Origin: Brenneria goodwinii
GTDB lineage: Bacteria; Pseudomonadota; Gammaproteobacteria; Enterobacterales; Enterobacteriaceae
Assembly (NCBI RefSeq): GCF_002291445.1
Contig: NZ_CP014137.1
Coordinates: 4,650,001 to 4,714,000, forward strand
Direction of reading: 5' to 3'
Length of the DNA: 64,000 bases
The notes below the pieces were generated by a model, which saw only the letters and a program-made list of their open reading frames with translations, was not told where the DNA came from and made no database searches. This document shows, one piece after another, positions 34,892 to 45,768 of this stretch (its first letter is position 1; every line of letters begins with the position of its first letter). A program made the position numbers and the translations under genes.

Positions 34892-36322
34892 ATGCAGGTA
34901 TTACATGTTTGTTCAGAGTTGTTTCCGTTATTGAAAACCGGGGGGTTGGCGGATGTTACCGGGGCGTTGCCCGCAGCGCAGATTCAGGCCGGAATGGATG
35001 TTCGGGTCATGTTGCCTGCGTTTCCCGATCTGAAAAAAGGCATTACCACGCAGGTCGTGCGTGAGCTGGACACTTTCGCCGGGCATGTCACCCTGTTGTA
35101 CGGCCATTTTAACGGCGTCGGTATTTATCTGATTGACGCGCCGACGCTGTACCAGCGCGCGGGCAGTCCTTATCACAACCCCGGACTGTACGCCTATGCG
35201 GACAACTATCTGCGCTTTGCGCTGCTGGGCTGGATGGGCTGTGAATTGGCCTGCGGACTAGACCCTTTCTGGCGGCCGGATATCGTGCATGCCCATGACT
35301 GGCATGCCGGATTGACGTGCGCCTATCTGGCCGCACGCGGCCGACCGGCAAAATCCGTATTTACCGTCCATAATTTAGCCTATCAGGGGTTGTTCGACGC
35401 CCGGCATATGGCCGAGCTGCAACTGCCGCCCGATTTCTTCCAGATCTATGGGGTGGAGTTTCACGGACAGATTTCCTACCTCAAAGCGGGGCTGTATTAC
35501 GCCGATCATGCCACGACGGTCAGTCCGACCTATGCGCATGAGATCACGCTGCCGGCATACGGTTATGGTATGGAGGGGCTATTAAAAAGCCTTGAAGAGG
35601 AAGGGCGTTTATCCGGCATTCTCAACGGCGTTGATGACGCCATCTGGAATCCGGCGCACGATCCCTTACTCACCAGCCACTACAACCGGGATGTGCTGGC
35701 GAACAAGGCGGAGAACAAGCGGCATCTGCAAACGGCGATGGGGCTCAAGGTGAATGACAAGGTGCCGGTGTTCGCCATCGTCAGCCGTCTTACCAGCCAG
35801 AAGGGACTGGATGTCGCGCTGAGCGCGGTGCCTGATTTGCTGGATCAGGGCGGGCAACTGGTGGTGCTGGGCGCGGGAGACGCGCAATTGCAGGAAGGAT
35901 TTCTGGCCGCCGCGGCAAAGTATCACGGTCAGGTCGGGGTGCAGATTGGCTATCACGAGGCATTCTCCCACCGCATTATCGGCGGTGCGGATATCATTAT
36001 GGTGCCCAGTCGGTTTGAACCCTGTGGGTTAACGCAGCTCTACGGGCTGAAATATGGAACCTTACCGCTGGTGCGCCGCACCGGCGGACTGGCGGACACG
36101 GTCGCAGATTGCTCGCTGGAAAATCTGGCGGACGGTCTGGCGAGTGGTTTTGTGTTTAACGATTGCAACGTTGGATCGCTATCCCGGGCCATTCGCCGTG
36201 TCTTTGTCCTGTGGGCCCGCCCGACGCTCTGGCGTTATGTGCAGCGTCAGGCGATGGCTATGGATTTCAGTTGGCAGGTCGCCGCACAGGCTTATCGTGC
36301 GCTGTATCAACGCTTGTCGTAA
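34892..36322 (+). CDS. glgA: Glycogen synthase
   Basis: 476-residue GT5 enzyme (E. coli 477) that extends alpha-1,4 chains from ADP-glucose. N-terminal KTGGLADVTGALP binds ADP-glucose; the C-terminal GT domain contains SRFEPCGLTQLYGLKYGTLPLVRRTGGLADTV. ATG at 34892 (MQVLHVCSELFPLL) has AGGAGTGAG upstream; a GTG two codons earlier is disregarded. Confidence 0.97.
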   Translation: MQVLHVCSELFPLLKTGGLADVTGALPAAQIQAGMDVRVMLPAFPDLKKGITTQVVRELDTFAGHVTLLYGHFNGVGIYLIDAPTLYQRAGSPYHNPGLYAYADNYLRFALLGWMGCELACGLDPFWRPDIVHAHDWHAGLTCAYLAARGRPAKSVFTVHNLAYQGLFDARHMAELQLPPDFFQIYGVEFHGQISYLKAGLYYADHATTVSPTYAHEITLPAYGYGMEGLLKSLEEEGRLSGILNGVDDAIWNPAHDPLLTSHYNRDVLANKAENKRHLQTAMGLKVNDKVPVFAIVSRLTSQKGLDVALSAVPDLLDQGGQLVVLGAGDAQLQEGFLAAAAKYHGQVGVQIGYHEAFSHRIIGGADIIMVPSRFEPCGLTQLYGLKYGTLPLVRRTGGLADTVADCSLENLADGLASGFVFNDCNVGSLSRAIRRVFVLWARPTLWRYVQRQAMAMDFSWQVAAQAYRALYQRLS

Positions 36323-36344
36323 CACTCACTGGGGAATGAATGCT

Positions 36345-38792
36345 ATGAACACGCCGTTTACCTATATGTCGCCTACGCTCAGTGTGGAAGCGCTGAAACA
36401 CTCCATTGCCTACAAGCTGATGTTCGCCGTGGGTAAAGACCCGGCGATCGCCACTCAGCATGACTGGCTGAACGCCACGCTGCTGGCGGTGCGTGATCGC
36501 ATGGTCGAACGCTGGCTGCGCTCTAACCGGGCGCAGCTATCGCAGGATGTGCGTCAAGTTTATTACCTGTCCATGGAGTTCCTGTTGGGGCGTACGCTGT
36601 CGAATGCGTTGCTGGCGATGGGGCTGTATGACGATTTGAACGCGGCGCTGGACGGCATGGGGCTGGAGCTTGACGATCTCCTCCAGGAGGAGAACGACCC
36701 TGGTCTGGGCAACGGCGGCCTGGGGCGGCTGGCGGCCTGTTTCCTGGATTCGTTGGCCACCATGGCGCTGCCGGGGCGCGGCTATGGCATCCGCTATGAA
36801 TACGGTATGTTTAAGCAAAATATCGTCAACGGGCAGCAGGCCGAATCGCCGGATTACTGGCTGGAGTACGGCAACGCGTGGGAGTTCCCTCGCCACAGCA
36901 CGCGTTATAAAGTGCGCTTTGGCGGGCGTATCCAGCAGGAAGGCGCCAAAGTCCGCTGGCTGGAAACCGAAGAGGTTATCGCCTGCGCCTATGATCAGAT
37001 CATTCCCGGCTTTGATACGGACGCGACGAACACCCTGCGGCTGTGGAGCGCGCAGGCCAGTAATGAAATCAATCTGGGCAAGTTTAATCAGGGCGACTAT
37101 TTCGCCGCGGTTGAAGATAAAAACCATTCGGAAAACGTATCCAGGGTACTTTATCCGGATGATTCAACCTATTCGGGGCGCGAGCTGCGCCTGCGGCAAG
37201 AGTATTTTCTGGTCTCCGCCACGGTGCAGGACATCCTTAACCGCCACTGGCTGATGCATAAAACCTATGACAATCTGGCGGAAAAGTTTGCCATCCACCT
37301 GAATGATACCCACCCGGTACTGGCGATCCCCGAACTGATGCGCCTGCTGATTGATGAGCATAAGTTCAAGTGGCAGGCTGCCTGGGATATCGTCACGAAA
37401 GTGTTTTCCTACACCAACCACACGCTGATGCAGGAGGCGCTGGAAACCTGGCCGGTGGATATGCTGGGTAAGATCCTGCCGCGTCACTTGCAGCTGATCT
37501 TCGAGATTAACGAACACTTTCTGGCGTTTGTACAGAAGCAGTTCCCCGGCGACAACGATCTGCTGGCGCGGGTTTCCATTATTGAGGAGACCAACGGACG
37601 CCGGGTTCGTATGGCCTGGCTGGCGGTGGTGGCCAGCCATAAGGTAAACGGGGTGTCGGAGCTGCATTCAGACCTGATGGTGCAGTCGCTGTTTGCCGAC
37701 TTCGCCAGCCTGTTCCCCAACCGCTTCTGCAATAAGACCAATGGCGTCACGCCCAGACGCTGGCTGGCGCTGGCGAATCGCCCGCTTGCCGGCGTGCTGG
37801 ACGATGCCATCGGGCAGACCTGGCGTACCGATCTGAGCCAGCTTGGCGAACTGAAGCCGCATATTGACTATCCGGCGTTCGTGCAGCGGATCCGTCAGGC
37901 CAAACTGAAAAACAAAGAGTGTCTGGCCGACTATATCGCGGAGAATCTGAATATCGTCGTCAATCCCAACGCGCTGTTTGACGTGCAAATCAAACGTATT
38001 CACGAATACAAACGCCAGTTGTTGAATGTATTGCACATCATCACGCGCTATAACCGTATCAAAGACGATCCCTCGCTTGAATGCGTGCCGCGGGTGGCGA
38101 TCTTCGCGGGGAAAGCCGCATCGGCCTACTACATGGCCAAACATATTATCAACCTGATCAATGACGTGGCGAAGGTGATCAACAACGATCCCGCCGTCAA
38201 CGATCGGTTGAAAGTGGTATTTATTCCGAACTATGGCGTCAGCCTGGCGCAGCTTATTATTCCGGCGGCGGACCTTTCCGAACAGATCTCGCTGGCGGGA
38301 ACGGAAGCCTCAGGCACCAGCAACATGAAATTTGCGCTGAACGGCGCGTTGACCATCGGGACGTTGGACGGCGCGAATGTTGAAATGCTGGAGTATATCG
38401 GCGACGAAAACATGTTTATCTTCGGCAACACCGCCGATCAGGTGGAAGCGCTGCGTAAAAACGGTTACAACCCGCGTGAATATTACGATAAGGATGACGA
38501 ATTGCACCGGGTGCTCACGCAAATCGCGACCGGCGTTTTCAGCCCGGATGACAGCAGACGCTACAGCGATTTGTTTGATTCGCTGGTGAATTTTGGCGAT
38601 TACTACCAATTGCTGGCTGACTACCGCAGCTATGTCGACACGCAGGACCGGGTGGATGACTTGTTCCGCAACGAGGACGAATGGACGCGCTGCGCCGCGC
38701 ATAACATCGCCAGTATGGGTTACTTCTCTTCCGACCGGACCATCAGCGAGTATGCGCAGGAAATCTGGAATATAAAACCAATAAGACTTTGA
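36345..38792 (+). CDS. glgP: Glycogen phosphorylase
   Basis: 815-residue GT35 enzyme, identical in length to E. coli GlgP, releasing glucose-1-phosphate from glycogen ends. PLP attaches to the lysine in EASGTSNMKFALNGALTIGTLDGAN; other landmarks are NDPGLGNGGLGRLAACFLDS and IHLNDTHPVLAIPELMRLL. The frame is open for 97 codons upstream, inside glgA, but the ATG at 36345 (MNTPFTYMSP) after GGGGAATGAA is correct by length. In E. coli it interacts with the PTS protein HPr. Last gene of the glg operon, before a strong terminator. Confidence 0.97.
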   Translation: MNTPFTYMSPTLSVEALKHSIAYKLMFAVGKDPAIATQHDWLNATLLAVRDRMVERWLRSNRAQLSQDVRQVYYLSMEFLLGRTLSNALLAMGLYDDLNAALDGMGLELDDLLQEENDPGLGNGGLGRLAACFLDSLATMALPGRGYGIRYEYGMFKQNIVNGQQAESPDYWLEYGNAWEFPRHSTRYKVRFGGRIQQEGAKVRWLETEEVIACAYDQIIPGFDTDATNTLRLWSAQASNEINLGKFNQGDYFAAVEDKNHSENVSRVLYPDDSTYSGRELRLRQEYFLVSATVQDILNRHWLMHKTYDNLAEKFAIHLNDTHPVLAIPELMRLLIDEHKFKWQAAWDIVTKVFSYTNHTLMQEALETWPVDMLGKILPRHLQLIFEINEHFLAFVQKQFPGDNDLLARVSIIEETNGRRVRMAWLAVVASHKVNGVSELHSDLMVQSLFADFASLFPNRFCNKTNGVTPRRWLALANRPLAGVLDDAIGQTWRTDLSQLGELKPHIDYPAFVQRIRQAKLKNKECLADYIAENLNIVVNPNALFDVQIKRIHEYKRQLLNVLHIITRYNRIKDDPSLECVPRVAIFAGKAASAYYMAKHIINLINDVAKVINNDPAVNDRLKVVFIPNYGVSLAQLIIPAADLSEQISLAGTEASGTSNMKFALNGALTIGTLDGANVEMLEYIGDENMFIFGNTADQVEALRKNGYNPREYYDKDDELHRVLTQIATGVFSPDDSRRYSDLFDSLVNFGDYYQLLADYRSYVDTQDRVDDLFRNEDEWTRCAAHNIASMGYFSSDRTISEYAQEIWNIKPIRL

Positions 38793-38811
38793 TATTTATT
38801 GTTTTAACAAC

Positions 38812-38847
38812 AGCGCCGCAGCAAGGCAATCTGGCTGCGGCGCTTTT
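38812..38847 (+). terminator. Rho-independent terminator of the glg operon
   Basis: A perfect 11-bp GC-rich stem AGCGCCGCAGC/GCTGCGGCGCT (38812-38822 with 38834-38844) with an 11-nt loop ends in TTTT, 20 bases after the glgP stop. The ydhT gene converges from the other strand. Confidence 0.85.
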
Positions 38848-38906
38848 CGCTAGCGGCGGGAAAGTGGAATAATAATGGCTTTCAGGCTGCCCCTGCCGGC
38901 CGCCGC

Positions 38907-39836
38907 TTAATCACACGCTTCCAATTCACATACGGCGTTAAGCCGGTATTTCACCCCCGCAGTGATGCCATTTTCGCCCTCGTAAACCACCAGAAAGCGT
39001 GTGCGGACGCCGTCGTGATAGCTCAATGCGGCGCAGCCGCCTTTACCCAGCACCAGCATGTTAACGCGGCCTGACGAGGTCACCACGGAATTTTCACCCG
39101 TTACCGTGATTGACACGTTGTCGCCTGTATTGGCGATACGGCCCCCCTGCGCGCAAAGGCCGATCTTGCACATATCCCCTGCGTTGGCGATTTTCATTGA
39201 TTCGCCCACGCCGCTGATATAGCTGCGCATACCGCTGTTGGCGATATGAGCGCCGCGGCCCGCCGCGCTGATTTTGGCGGAGTTTCCGCTGTTGCTGATG
39301 CGCGCCCGGCCGCCCAAGCTGCCGATGCGGCAGTGCTGGCCGGCATTGCTGATCTTGGCGGCAAAGCCGGAACTGACCAGTTGGCAGGCGTAGCCGATGC
39401 TGGCGATGCCGCTGTTTTCGCCGCTATTGCCGATAAAGTTATAGGTGCCGGACAGGGCGATTTTACTTTGCAGGCCGACGCAGCCGATATCCAGCGCATG
39501 GTCGCCGGTGGCCAACTGCGCCTCATAAGGTTCCGGCGTATGTTTTACCGCGCGATCGCGGGGCGTGACCTGGATGACCCCGGCGTTACCGGCGGTCAGG
39601 TGGTCGATCATCGCCTGCGTGGCGCGGGTTTCCTGCTGGATGAATTGTGATGAAGCGAAGCCCAGCGAGTAGCCGTACTCCGCCAGGCTTTCCAGCCATT
39701 CGGCATACCCGTCGCGCATCAGGGCATGATGAATCTCTTGATACTCGCCGCCCTGCGGGAAACGGCGCAGGAACCAGCGATAAATCTGCGGGCTGACCTG
39801 TAATGCATGTAACTGCTGCCTGGTAATTTTGTTCAT
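38907..39836 (-). CDS. ydhT: YdhT-like protein with nine-residue repeats
   Basis: 309-residue protein with no signal peptide; last gene of a ydhYVWXUT operon, so ydhT by position (E. coli YdhT is 270 residues). The N-terminal 100 residues are helical and mixed. Residues about 140-265 are built from a recurring nine-residue unit of the form I-x-x-x-G-x-x-x-x: ISNAGQHCR, ISNSGNSAK, ISAAGRGAH, IANSGMRSY, ISGVGESMK, IANAGDMCK, IANTGDNVS, ITVTGENSV. Such regular repeats suggest a beta-solenoid or pentapeptide-like helix. Function unknown in any organism I know; a structural or assembly role for the redox complex is conceivable. Confidence 0.75.
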   Translation of the reverse strand: MNKITRQQLHALQVSPQIYRWFLRRFPQGGEYQEIHHALMRDGYAEWLESLAEYGYSLGFASSQFIQQETRATQAMIDHLTAGNAGVIQVTPRDRAVKHTPEPYEAQLATGDHALDIGCVGLQSKIALSGTYNFIGNSGENSGIASIGYACQLVSSGFAAKISNAGQHCRIGSLGGRARISNSGNSAKISAAGRGAHIANSGMRSYISGVGESMKIANAGDMCKIGLCAQGGRIANTGDNVSITVTGENSVVTSSGRVNMLVLGKGGCAALSYHDGVRTRFLVVYEGENGITAGVKYRLNAVCELEACD

Positions 39837-39872
39837 TCTCGCCTGCTGCCCCGCGTTGCTTAATTTTGCGCC

Positions 39873-40658
39873 TTAGTGGCGATGGTAACCATCAATCATG
39901 CAGCGGAATGTCTGGGCCGGAGTCCGCCCGGTGGTACACAGATAGATATGTCCGCAGAGGAAGAACAGGCTCATTACGGCCAATATCAGATGCAGCGGCA
40001 ATAGCCAGGCTTTGATCAGCACGAAATCGGCCGGGATCCACAGCGGATTACATAAGAGCACCCCTGTCGCCAGCAGCGCGGGCAGCAGCGCATACATCAC
40101 GCCGAAATAGGCCGCCTGTTGTAATGGATTAAATTTAGCGCGCGGCGTGGCCGGGAACGGGTGATCTTCCCCTTTGATAATGCCGTATAGGTAAAAACGA
40201 ACCTGCAGAAAGGCCCGCTGTCCCCAGCTTTTACGGTCAATGAGGTAATGATGGCCGTTGCCGCCGAACGCATTGATCAGGACAAAGGCGGCCCAACTGA
40301 TTAACAACAGGTATCCGCACAGCTTATGCAGCGCCACCAGCATCACGGTATCGTCGACCGAGCCAATGGCAAAATGATTCAGCAACCCGCTGACCAGCAG
40401 CAGAATAAACAGCGTCGCGTTGCTCCAGTGCCATAAGCGGATAGCCCGTGAATACAGATACACTTTTTCTTCATGCGCCTGGGCGCGCGGCGGCGCGAGT
40501 TTATAACGCAATAGCCCATGCAGCGTTAATACGCCCAGCATGCCGGCAAACAACACTCCTGCCAGAATAAGCCATACCGGCCAAAAGTCTGGCGTATAGA
40601 TATAAACATATTGATAAAGCTGCGCCTGGAACAGCTCGGCATTCGGCATAATATTCAT
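39873..40658 (-). CDS. ydhU: Cytochrome b-type membrane subunit YdhU
   Basis: 261-residue inner-membrane protein, exactly the E. coli YdhU length, of the PhsC/cytochrome b561-like group. Four to five membrane helices with candidate haem histidines (RLWHWSNATLF, LHKLCGYLLLISW, PLHLILAVMSLFFLCGHIYL). It would pass electrons between the quinone pool and the iron-sulphur proteins of the same operon. It overlaps ydhX by four bases. Confidence 0.92.
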   Translation of the reverse strand: MNIMPNAELFQAQLYQYVYIYTPDFWPVWLILAGVLFAGMLGVLTLHGLLRYKLAPPRAQAHEEKVYLYSRAIRLWHWSNATLFILLLVSGLLNHFAIGSVDDTVMLVALHKLCGYLLLISWAAFVLINAFGGNGHHYLIDRKSWGQRAFLQVRFYLYGIIKGEDHPFPATPRAKFNPLQQAAYFGVMYALLPALLATGVLLCNPLWIPADFVLIKAWLLPLHLILAVMSLFFLCGHIYLCTTGRTPAQTFRCMIDGYHRH

Positions 40659-41374
40659 ATAGTCACCTTTTCGATATCGTGCGGACCGGGGCGGCGATAA
40701 ATCCGCGGCTTACCGACATCGGGCAGTTGGTATTGGTAATATTCATGCGTTTTCAGCCAGGTCTGAACCGGTTCGCTCTCCTCGGGCCCGAAAATAAGCG
40801 CATCCTGCGGACAGGCGCTGACGCAGATGGGCGGAAAACCTTTTTGCAGCCGCGATTCCAGACAAAAATCGCATTTATCGGCCACGCGGGTGGTCGGATT
40901 GAGGTAGCGCACCTGGTAGGGGCAGGCCGATATACAGTAGCTGCAGCCGATGCATTTCGCCTTATCCACCCGGACAATGCCGTTGCTGTCGTCCCGGTAA
41001 GATGAACCGGTCGGGCATACGTCGATGCAGGGCGCATCTTCACACTGTTGGCAGGAATGGCGGAAAAAGTGATAGGTGTTGCCCTCTTCGGGGGGCGTCA
41101 TCGCAATATGCGCGATGCTCATTCTCGCCGCCCCGACCGGGACTTTGTTCACTTTGTGGCAGGCCACGGTGCAAATATTGCAACCGTTGCAGCGTACTTC
41201 ATCATGGATCATGGCGTAGCGCACGGGTTTGTTTTTATCCGTTGCGCCGAAAACGGAGAAGAGTGGTGCGCTAAAAAACATCACCGACCCCATGCCGAGG
41301 ACAAATTTGCGGCGTGAGCATGTCATCTGCCTTGCCTCCCAGAAAATGAGTCGTTCAAAGTCGGTTTCATCCAC
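40655..41374 (-). CDS. ydhX: Tat-exported 4Fe-4S ferredoxin-like protein YdhX
   Basis: 239-residue protein with a twin-arginine signal (CSRRKFVLGMGSVMFFSAPLF near residue 20) and four iron-sulphur cluster motifs: CNGCNICTVACHK, CQQCEDAPCIDVCP, CIGCSYCISACPYQ, and CDFCLESRLQKGFPPICVSACP. It resembles the NrfC/PhsB electron-transfer subunits and E. coli YdhX (222 residues). It probably works at the periplasmic face with YdhU. The upstream start adds about 16 residues before the Tat motif; MTCSRRK may be the true start. Confidence 0.93.
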   Translation of the reverse strand: MDETDFERLIFWEARQMTCSRRKFVLGMGSVMFFSAPLFSVFGATDKNKPVRYAMIHDEVRCNGCNICTVACHKVNKVPVGAARMSIAHIAMTPPEEGNTYHFFRHSCQQCEDAPCIDVCPTGSSYRDDSNGIVRVDKAKCIGCSYCISACPYQVRYLNPTTRVADKCDFCLESRLQKGFPPICVSACPQDALIFGPEESEPVQTWLKTHEYYQYQLPDVGKPRIYRRPGPHDIEKVTI

Positions 41375-41470
41375 GGCGTCAACGCGCGCTTTTCCATCCG
41401 CGCTTTCGTGGGGCGGGTCGCCGCGGCGCGATGCGGGTTTTCTTGTCGTCGTTTGTCGAGGGGCGAAAGG

Positions 41471-42163
41471 TTAAGGATTTTCATACTGTTCAACCTCTAT
41501 CCACTCACAGAGCCCCTTCGCCTTGCCGTAGCTCATGAAATGCTCGCTGAACAAATAGGGCTCGCCGTTAGAGGCCGCGATGATGCGGATATCCTGAAAT
41601 TCATCGGACTGTTCGAAAAAGCGCAGCGCGCCGTCAATCTTCTCCTGATCGAAAGAGTAGGGCGGAAAACTCAGCATTTGCACCTTGTAGGGCCGTGGAT
41701 AGGTTTGGCACTCGAAACGCACGGTGTCTGCAATGGTTTTACAGACGTTCTGCTCATGCGTGAAAACCAGAATCCGGGCATAGTTATGGCTCATGCTGCG
41801 GTCGGAGTAGTAATACCGCTCTTCGCCGTTGTTGATGGAGAGAATATCCGCGCAGGCCTCGCTGGCGTTGATCTGCTCAAACAGCTGGCCGACGCTCTGG
41901 GCGTCCAGAGAATAGGGCGCTTCCTGAAAACACCTTATGTCGACCAGTTCACCCGCCGCCGAACGCTGGCGGATATCGTCCGCCACGGCTAAAAACGGCG
42001 CTTTCTGTTCGGCGGCATTGTCTGCTTCGCCGCCGTCATCCACGACCCGATCCGGGTGGGACAACGGCAGCAGCAGCCGTCTTTTGCTTAGGTCCGGCGG
42101 GGAATCATGGCGCTCTTCCCGCTCGTCCGGTTCTGATGTCATTGGGGGTGTCGTATTCATCAT
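41471..42163 (-). CDS. ydhW: YdhW-like hypothetical protein
   Basis: 230-residue soluble protein without known domains, matching E. coli YdhW (215) in position, size and operon. The N-terminal 50 residues are polar and low-complexity (MNTTPPMTSEPDEREERHDSPP); the rest is mixed alpha/beta with a distinctive YYYSDRSMSHNYARILVFTHEQN stretch. The ATG pair at 42163/42160 lies just after the ydhV stop. Its role beside the AOR-type enzyme is unknown; a maturation factor is one possibility. Confidence 0.8.
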   Translation of the reverse strand: MMNTTPPMTSEPDEREERHDSPPDLSKRRLLLPLSHPDRVVDDGGEADNAAEQKAPFLAVADDIRQRSAAGELVDIRCFQEAPYSLDAQSVGQLFEQINASEACADILSINNGEERYYYSDRSMSHNYARILVFTHEQNVCKTIADTVRFECQTYPRPYKVQMLSFPPYSFDQEKIDGALRFFEQSDEFQDIRIIAASNGEPYLFSEHFMSYGKAKGLCEWIEVEQYENP

Positions 42164-42171
42164 CAATTTCG

Positions 42172-44277
<2,106 letters not shown>

Positions 44278-44328
44278 TTATTTTCCTGAGTGTGAAGCAC
44301 CGCCATGGATAGAAATAAATCTGGAGAT

Positions 44329-44958
44329 TCAGACCGTAATCTCCTTCCAGTCGATGATACTCAATGCACCTGTCGGGCAAGCGGTGACGCATTCGCCACA
44401 TAAATTGCACTTGCCGGATTTTTTAATCTGCGGATTTACCGTCGCCATCATCCACGGGCAGGCGGTGGTACAGGCGGAACAGCCAATACAGCGCTTGTCG
44501 TCCACCGTAATACAGCCTTGTTCTTCGTTATAGGCGATGACTTTTATCGGGCAGACTTTCATACATTCGGGATCTTTACATTGCCGACAGGTATCGGTGG
44601 TAAAATTAAGATCGCCATACAGCCCGCCCCCGGAGCCAATGCCGCTATCGCCGTAATAAAAGTGACGATGGATTTTCACCCGTGAGAAGAAGGATCCGAC
44701 GCTGCCGTCGTTATAGGTGGTACAGGCGATTTCGCAGCGGTGGCAGCCGGTGCATCGGGCTCTTTTGGTCACCAGTACGCCCTTCGGCGTGGTGGTCAGC
44801 CCGACATTGCCGTTGTTAATATCTTCCTGTCTGCATCCCAATAGGGAGAGCAGTGCCGGTGCGATAGTGATTCCCGCCAGACCTTTGCCTGAAATACGCA
44901 GGAATTCGAGCCTTGTTAACCCCAGATCCAGTAAAGGATGTTCAACCTGATTAGGCAT
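44329..44958 (-). CDS. ydhY: 4Fe-4S ferredoxin-type protein YdhY
   Basis: 209-residue iron-sulphur protein (E. coli YdhY 208) with four cluster motifs: CTGCHRCEIACTTY, CRQCKDPECMKVCPIKV, CIGCSACTTACPW and CNLCGECVTACPTG. An N-terminal hydrophobic segment (GLAGITIAPALLSLLGC) may anchor it or be a remnant export signal. It is the first gene of the ydhYVWXUT operon and would carry electrons to or from YdhV. Confidence 0.93.
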   Translation of the reverse strand: MPNQVEHPLLDLGLTRLEFLRISGKGLAGITIAPALLSLLGCRQEDINNGNVGLTTTPKGVLVTKRARCTGCHRCEIACTTYNDGSVGSFFSRVKIHRHFYYGDSGIGSGGGLYGDLNFTTDTCRQCKDPECMKVCPIKVIAYNEEQGCITVDDKRCIGCSACTTACPWMMATVNPQIKKSGKCNLCGECVTACPTGALSIIDWKEITV

Positions 44959-45768
44959 TTAATTTTTGTCCCCCGCATATCTCAATATCCCTTTTATCTT
45001 TCAAGCCGCAGGCGTACCGCTTTTCAGCCTATTGAAAGCGATTGGGAGTAAATGAGCGTGAAATAAATCCATTGCAAATTTCAAAGAAAAATTTGGCGGA
45101 AAGTAAAATAATAATCTTAATAAATTCGTTATATAATAAAGTAAATAACGGGTGATGTTTCTCTGTTAATTCCGCCACAACGCTTTATCAATTTGCGACT
45201 GATTTAATGTTTCTCGGCGCATATAATGGCCTGAAATACTTCAGAAATGGCGACTTTATTTCATAACAGGTCACGGTTTTTATTGTAGGCCATTTTTACG
45301 CACGCCATTTAGCCATAATCATAATGTGGTTATTATATTTTTTATTCTGTGATTAATGTCTTATAAACCGGCTGTTCTGCATATTTTTATAGTTATTGAT
45401 TCTTATTCTTATTTGATAATTCAGAATCTATTAATGATTAGCTTTTATTAAGAGTAAATAAGATGATTTCTCGTTAAGAGCGAAATAAACAGTGAATAGT
45501 TTAATGGCGATTATTCGTTTATTATTTTGTGAATAATTAATATATCAGTAACAAATGTATCATTCCGGCGCTATTGCGTGTGCAATTATTTGATTCGCAT
45601 CATAATAGGGAAAATAAGAGAATGAATTAAAAATGATGTGGCTACGCTTGTGGCTGTGAAAGGGGATTTAACGCGCGATTTTTTAACCTTACGAGTGGCG
45701 GCTGGCGTGATGTAATGCTTACAACGGTGCGGAGCGTTTGGCAAAGTGCAAACGCTCCGCGAGGGAAA
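44959..45768. other. Long AT-rich region between ydhY and glpD
   Basis: About 810 bp without a credible gene. It must hold the ydh promoter near its left end. A 7-bp inverted repeat CAAATTT/AAATTTG with a 7-bp spacer lies at 45075-45095 and could be a regulator site. No TTGATNNNNATCAA FNR box with good score was seen. The right end carries the glpD hairpin. Composition is far more AT-rich than neighbouring genes. Confidence 0.45.
45729..45760 (-). terminator. Perfect hairpin downstream of glpD
   Basis: A perfect 12-bp stem GCGGAGCGTTTG/CAAACGCTCCGC with an 8-nt loop begins 8 bases beyond the glpD stop. There is no T run on the glpD strand, so it may act as an mRNA-stabilising 3' end as much as a terminator. 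Confidence 0.6.

Noticed and set aside
44959..45300. FNR box for the ydh operon
   Set aside because: Only poor partial matches such as TTGAA-N4-ATTGG were found; too weak to report although E. coli ydh is FNR dependent.
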